A DNA stretch of 33,302 bases from Bacteroidales bacterium (lineage in GTDB: Bacteria; Bacteroidota; Bacteroidia; Bacteroidales; UBA3824): contig JAGCVU010000073.1 in the NCBI GenBank assembly GCA_017962175.1, positions 1 to 33,302 of the forward strand, in the 5' to 3' direction. Position 1 is the first letter of the stretch; every line of letters begins with the position of its first letter. This document shows, piece by piece, positions 31,594-33,302 of the stretch. Under the pieces are notes generated by a model. That model saw only the letters and a program-made list of their open reading frames with translations, was not told the DNA's origin and ran no database searches. The position numbers and the translations under genes are program-made.

Positions 31594-33302
31594 ATGAAAA
31601 ACTATCTACTCCCGAGCATTGCTTTAATGCTCGCAGGCTCGTTAGCCATATCTTGCAACAAAGACAAAAACGATGACGGACCATTCGATCCCGGATTCAC
31701 TTACGACAAACCTGAAATCATTCATCTCGACAAAATCATTCCTGTAGAAATCAACGAAAGCACATTTCCCGACCCGGTTTTCCGTGCAATTATTTCTACC
31801 CGCGACTACGACAAAAACGGCGACGGCACTTTAGACGAGGAGGAAATTCTCTACATACGCAATATCCACTGCGAAGCTGCCGGTGTAAAATCGCTCCAAG
31901 GTATTGAGTATCTGTTAGAATTGCGTGGTATTTATTGTCAAGACAATGAAATATCTACTTGGAACCTCGACAACAACAAACTCCTTACTGGTATTTGGTG
32001 TTCGGGCAACAAATTTAAAGCACTTGATTTTACTGGTCTTGACGACCTTATTTGGGTTTATTGCCACGACAACCACGAACTTGAAAATCTCTGTGTAAGC
32101 AACAACCCCCAAATGGCTTACGTTGAGTGCAACACATGTCCGCTAAAACATATCGACGTAACCCACAACCCCGAATTGGAACACCTTATGTGCGGCACAT
32201 GTCAACTTACCGAACTCGACCTGAGCAAAAACCCAAAACTCCAACATTTAGATGCTTTTCAAAACGATTTCACCGAGTTAGACCTTTCGCACAACCCTCT
32301 GTTGAAACGTGTTGACATTTGGTTCAATGAGCACCTCGGCGATGTTAAAATCAGCCATCTCAAAGGTTTGCAAACTTACAACTGTGCCAAAACAGGCATC
32401 AACAAATTGGATGTTAGCCACAACACAGAGCTTTACAAACTTACTTGTAGCTACAACCAAATCACAGAGTTAGACCTGAGCAAAAACCCGAAACTCATTA
32501 TCCTTCAATGTCAAGACAACGCACTCTCAAATCTCGACTTTTCTAACAATCCTCAAATGCGTTTTCTCTGGGCTGCACACAATAAATTCACATCTATTGA
32601 CCTGAGCAACACCCCATACCTCAGAAAAGTTCTCAAAGAGGGCACTTACGAAAAATCCAACAACGGAGTTGACCACGAATGGTATATCAAATTGGGCGGC
32701 GACGTTTCTACCGGCGACGACAATCAACTTTACCTTTGGGTAAACCTCAACGTTGATATCAACGACGCTTCAAACGGACAATTAGCTTTTGAGGAAAAAT
32801 ACTCAGACTTAGACCCCGGCGTTAAAGAAAGCGACTGTCTTACACGCGGATACGTAATGAACTACCTCTACGAAATGGCAGGAAGTCCAAACATGGGAGG
32901 TCGTAAATCTTCTTACAAAGACGTTGCCGGCAACAAATACGAAGACGCCATCATTTGGGGCGAATTGAGAGCTATGACAATGGGCTTCCCCGAATTCTTA
33001 GGCGACTATTTTGCTCCTAACAAATGGATTACTCGTCAAGACCTCACATTTATGCTTATGCGTTATGCCGAAGCATATAATCTTAGACGCGAAATCGACT
33101 TTGGACGTAGCGACGAATACCTCGACTATTTTGAAATCGACTACGACCATTGGGAAGCTATTTGCTGGTGCGCTACTTGGCACATTATCGAAGGCAAAGG
33201 CAAAGAGGGTGCTCCCAAGAGCGAGCAAAAATTCGACCCGTTCGGACGCGTAACTCAAGCCGACCTCGACCTTGCAATTGCTAATCTCAAAGAGGTTAAC
33301 AA
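31594..33302 (+). CDS. Surface lipoprotein with EF-hand, leucine-rich and SLH-like repeats (3' end beyond window)
   Basis: The frame from ATG at 31594 is open to the window edge (569 codons, incomplete). The lipobox AISC gives lipidated Cys21, followed by NKDKNDDG, again resembling the surface-export signal. A canonical EF-hand calcium loop is at residues 73-84 (DKNGDGTLDEEE). About ten leucine-rich repeats follow (about 98-345), of the type LTELDLSKNPKLQHLDA, most with a Cys at the same position (IYCQDN, IWCSGN, VYCHDN, LMCGTC, LTCSYN, LQCQDN). From residue 414 come S-layer-homology-like units: TRGYVMNYLYEMAGSP, YKDVAGNKYEDAIIWGE, FAPNKWITRQDLTFMLMRYA, then a second unit ending FDPFGRVTQADLDLAI. 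SLH repeats usually anchor proteins to cell-wall polymers. Partner or ligand unknown; likely co-transcribed with the patatin gene. Confidence 0.85.
   Translation, partial: MKNYLLPSIALMLAGSLAISCNKDKNDDGPFDPGFTYDKPEIIHLDKIIPVEINESTFPDPVFRAIISTRDYDKNGDGTLDEEEILYIRNIHCEAAGVKSLQGIEYLLELRGIYCQDNEISTWNLDNNKLLTGIWCSGNKFKALDFTGLDDLIWVYCHDNHELENLCVSNNPQMAYVECNTCPLKHIDVTHNPELEHLMCGTCQLTELDLSKNPKLQHLDAFQNDFTELDLSHNPLLKRVDIWFNEHLGDVKISHLKGLQTYNCAKTGINKLDVSHNTELYKLTCSYNQITELDLSKNPKLIILQCQDNALSNLDFSNNPQMRFLWAAHNKFTSIDLSNTPYLRKVLKEGTYEKSNNGVDHEWYIKLGGDVSTGDDNQLYLWVNLNVDINDASNGQLAFEEKYSDLDPGVKESDCLTRGYVMNYLYEMAGSPNMGGRKSSYKDVAGNKYEDAIIWGELRAMTMGFPEFLGDYFAPNKWITRQDLTFMLMRYAEAYNLRREIDFGRSDEYLDYFEIDYDHWEAICWCATWHIIEGKGKEGAPKSEQKFDPFGRVTQADLDLAIANLKEVN

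Noticed and set aside
1..33302. tRNA, rRNA, CRISPR, insertion sequence or prophage
   Set aside because: Read through for cloverleaf, regularly spaced repeat and transposase or integrase patterns; none seen.

Overview
The window reads as a chromosomal segment of a Bacteroidota bacterium, most likely of the order Bacteroidales. The evidence is: Bacteroidota-type promoters (TTTG, about 20 bp, TAnnTTTG) before many genes; two secreted proteins ending in type A C-terminal sorting domains of the type IX secretion system (T9SS); a TonB-dependent receptor with a carboxypeptidase-regulatory-like N-terminus; lpxB (a Gram-negative outer membrane); and a LysS with the C-terminal extension usual in this phylum. 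I cannot place it below order. I see no tRNA, rRNA, CRISPR array, transposase or phage gene. No gene-free stretch exceeds 300 bases; the longest is 14712-14958.

Layout. 1-115: start of a helix-turn-helix regulator (minus strand, cut by the edge), divergent from a membrane-anchored protein that may carry Tim44-like domains (294-1496). 1536-2660: lpxB. 2863-5588: a small predicted outer-membrane protein and an M16-peptidase-like protein lacking the zinc motif. 9715-5593 (minus): gmk, a receiver-PAS-histidine kinase and an acetyl-xylan-esterase-like protein lacking its usual catalytic residues; spacing suggests one operon. 9866-11602: lysS. 11673-12114: two very small minus-strand genes, one a 50-residue two-helix membrane protein. 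12234-14711: TonB-dependent receptor, divergent from a secreted repeat protein (14959-15636). 15641-18025 (minus): protoporphyrinogen oxidase and ferrochelatase, the last steps of haem synthesis.

18106-26608 (minus) is the most unusual part. It holds two tandem copies of one cassette: promoter, a 5'-leader hairpin, a large T9SS-secreted BspA-like leucine-rich protein, then an outer-membrane beta-barrel protein. In one copy the barrel is fused to an OmpA-like peptidoglycan-binding domain; in the other it stands alone. The leaders are nearly identical and the sorting domains appear homogenised. I infer a surface-display module in which each secreted protein has its own outer-membrane partner.

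26733-33302 (plus): an acidic-tailed lipoprotein, leuC-leuD-leuB of leucine synthesis (no leuA here), a patatin-like phospholipase lipoprotein and, running off the edge, a lipoprotein with an EF-hand, cysteine-bearing leucine-rich repeats and S-layer-homology-like repeats. The last two are probably surface-exposed. Overall, housekeeping genes (lpxB, gmk, lysS, hem, leu) are interspersed with envelope and surface genes.
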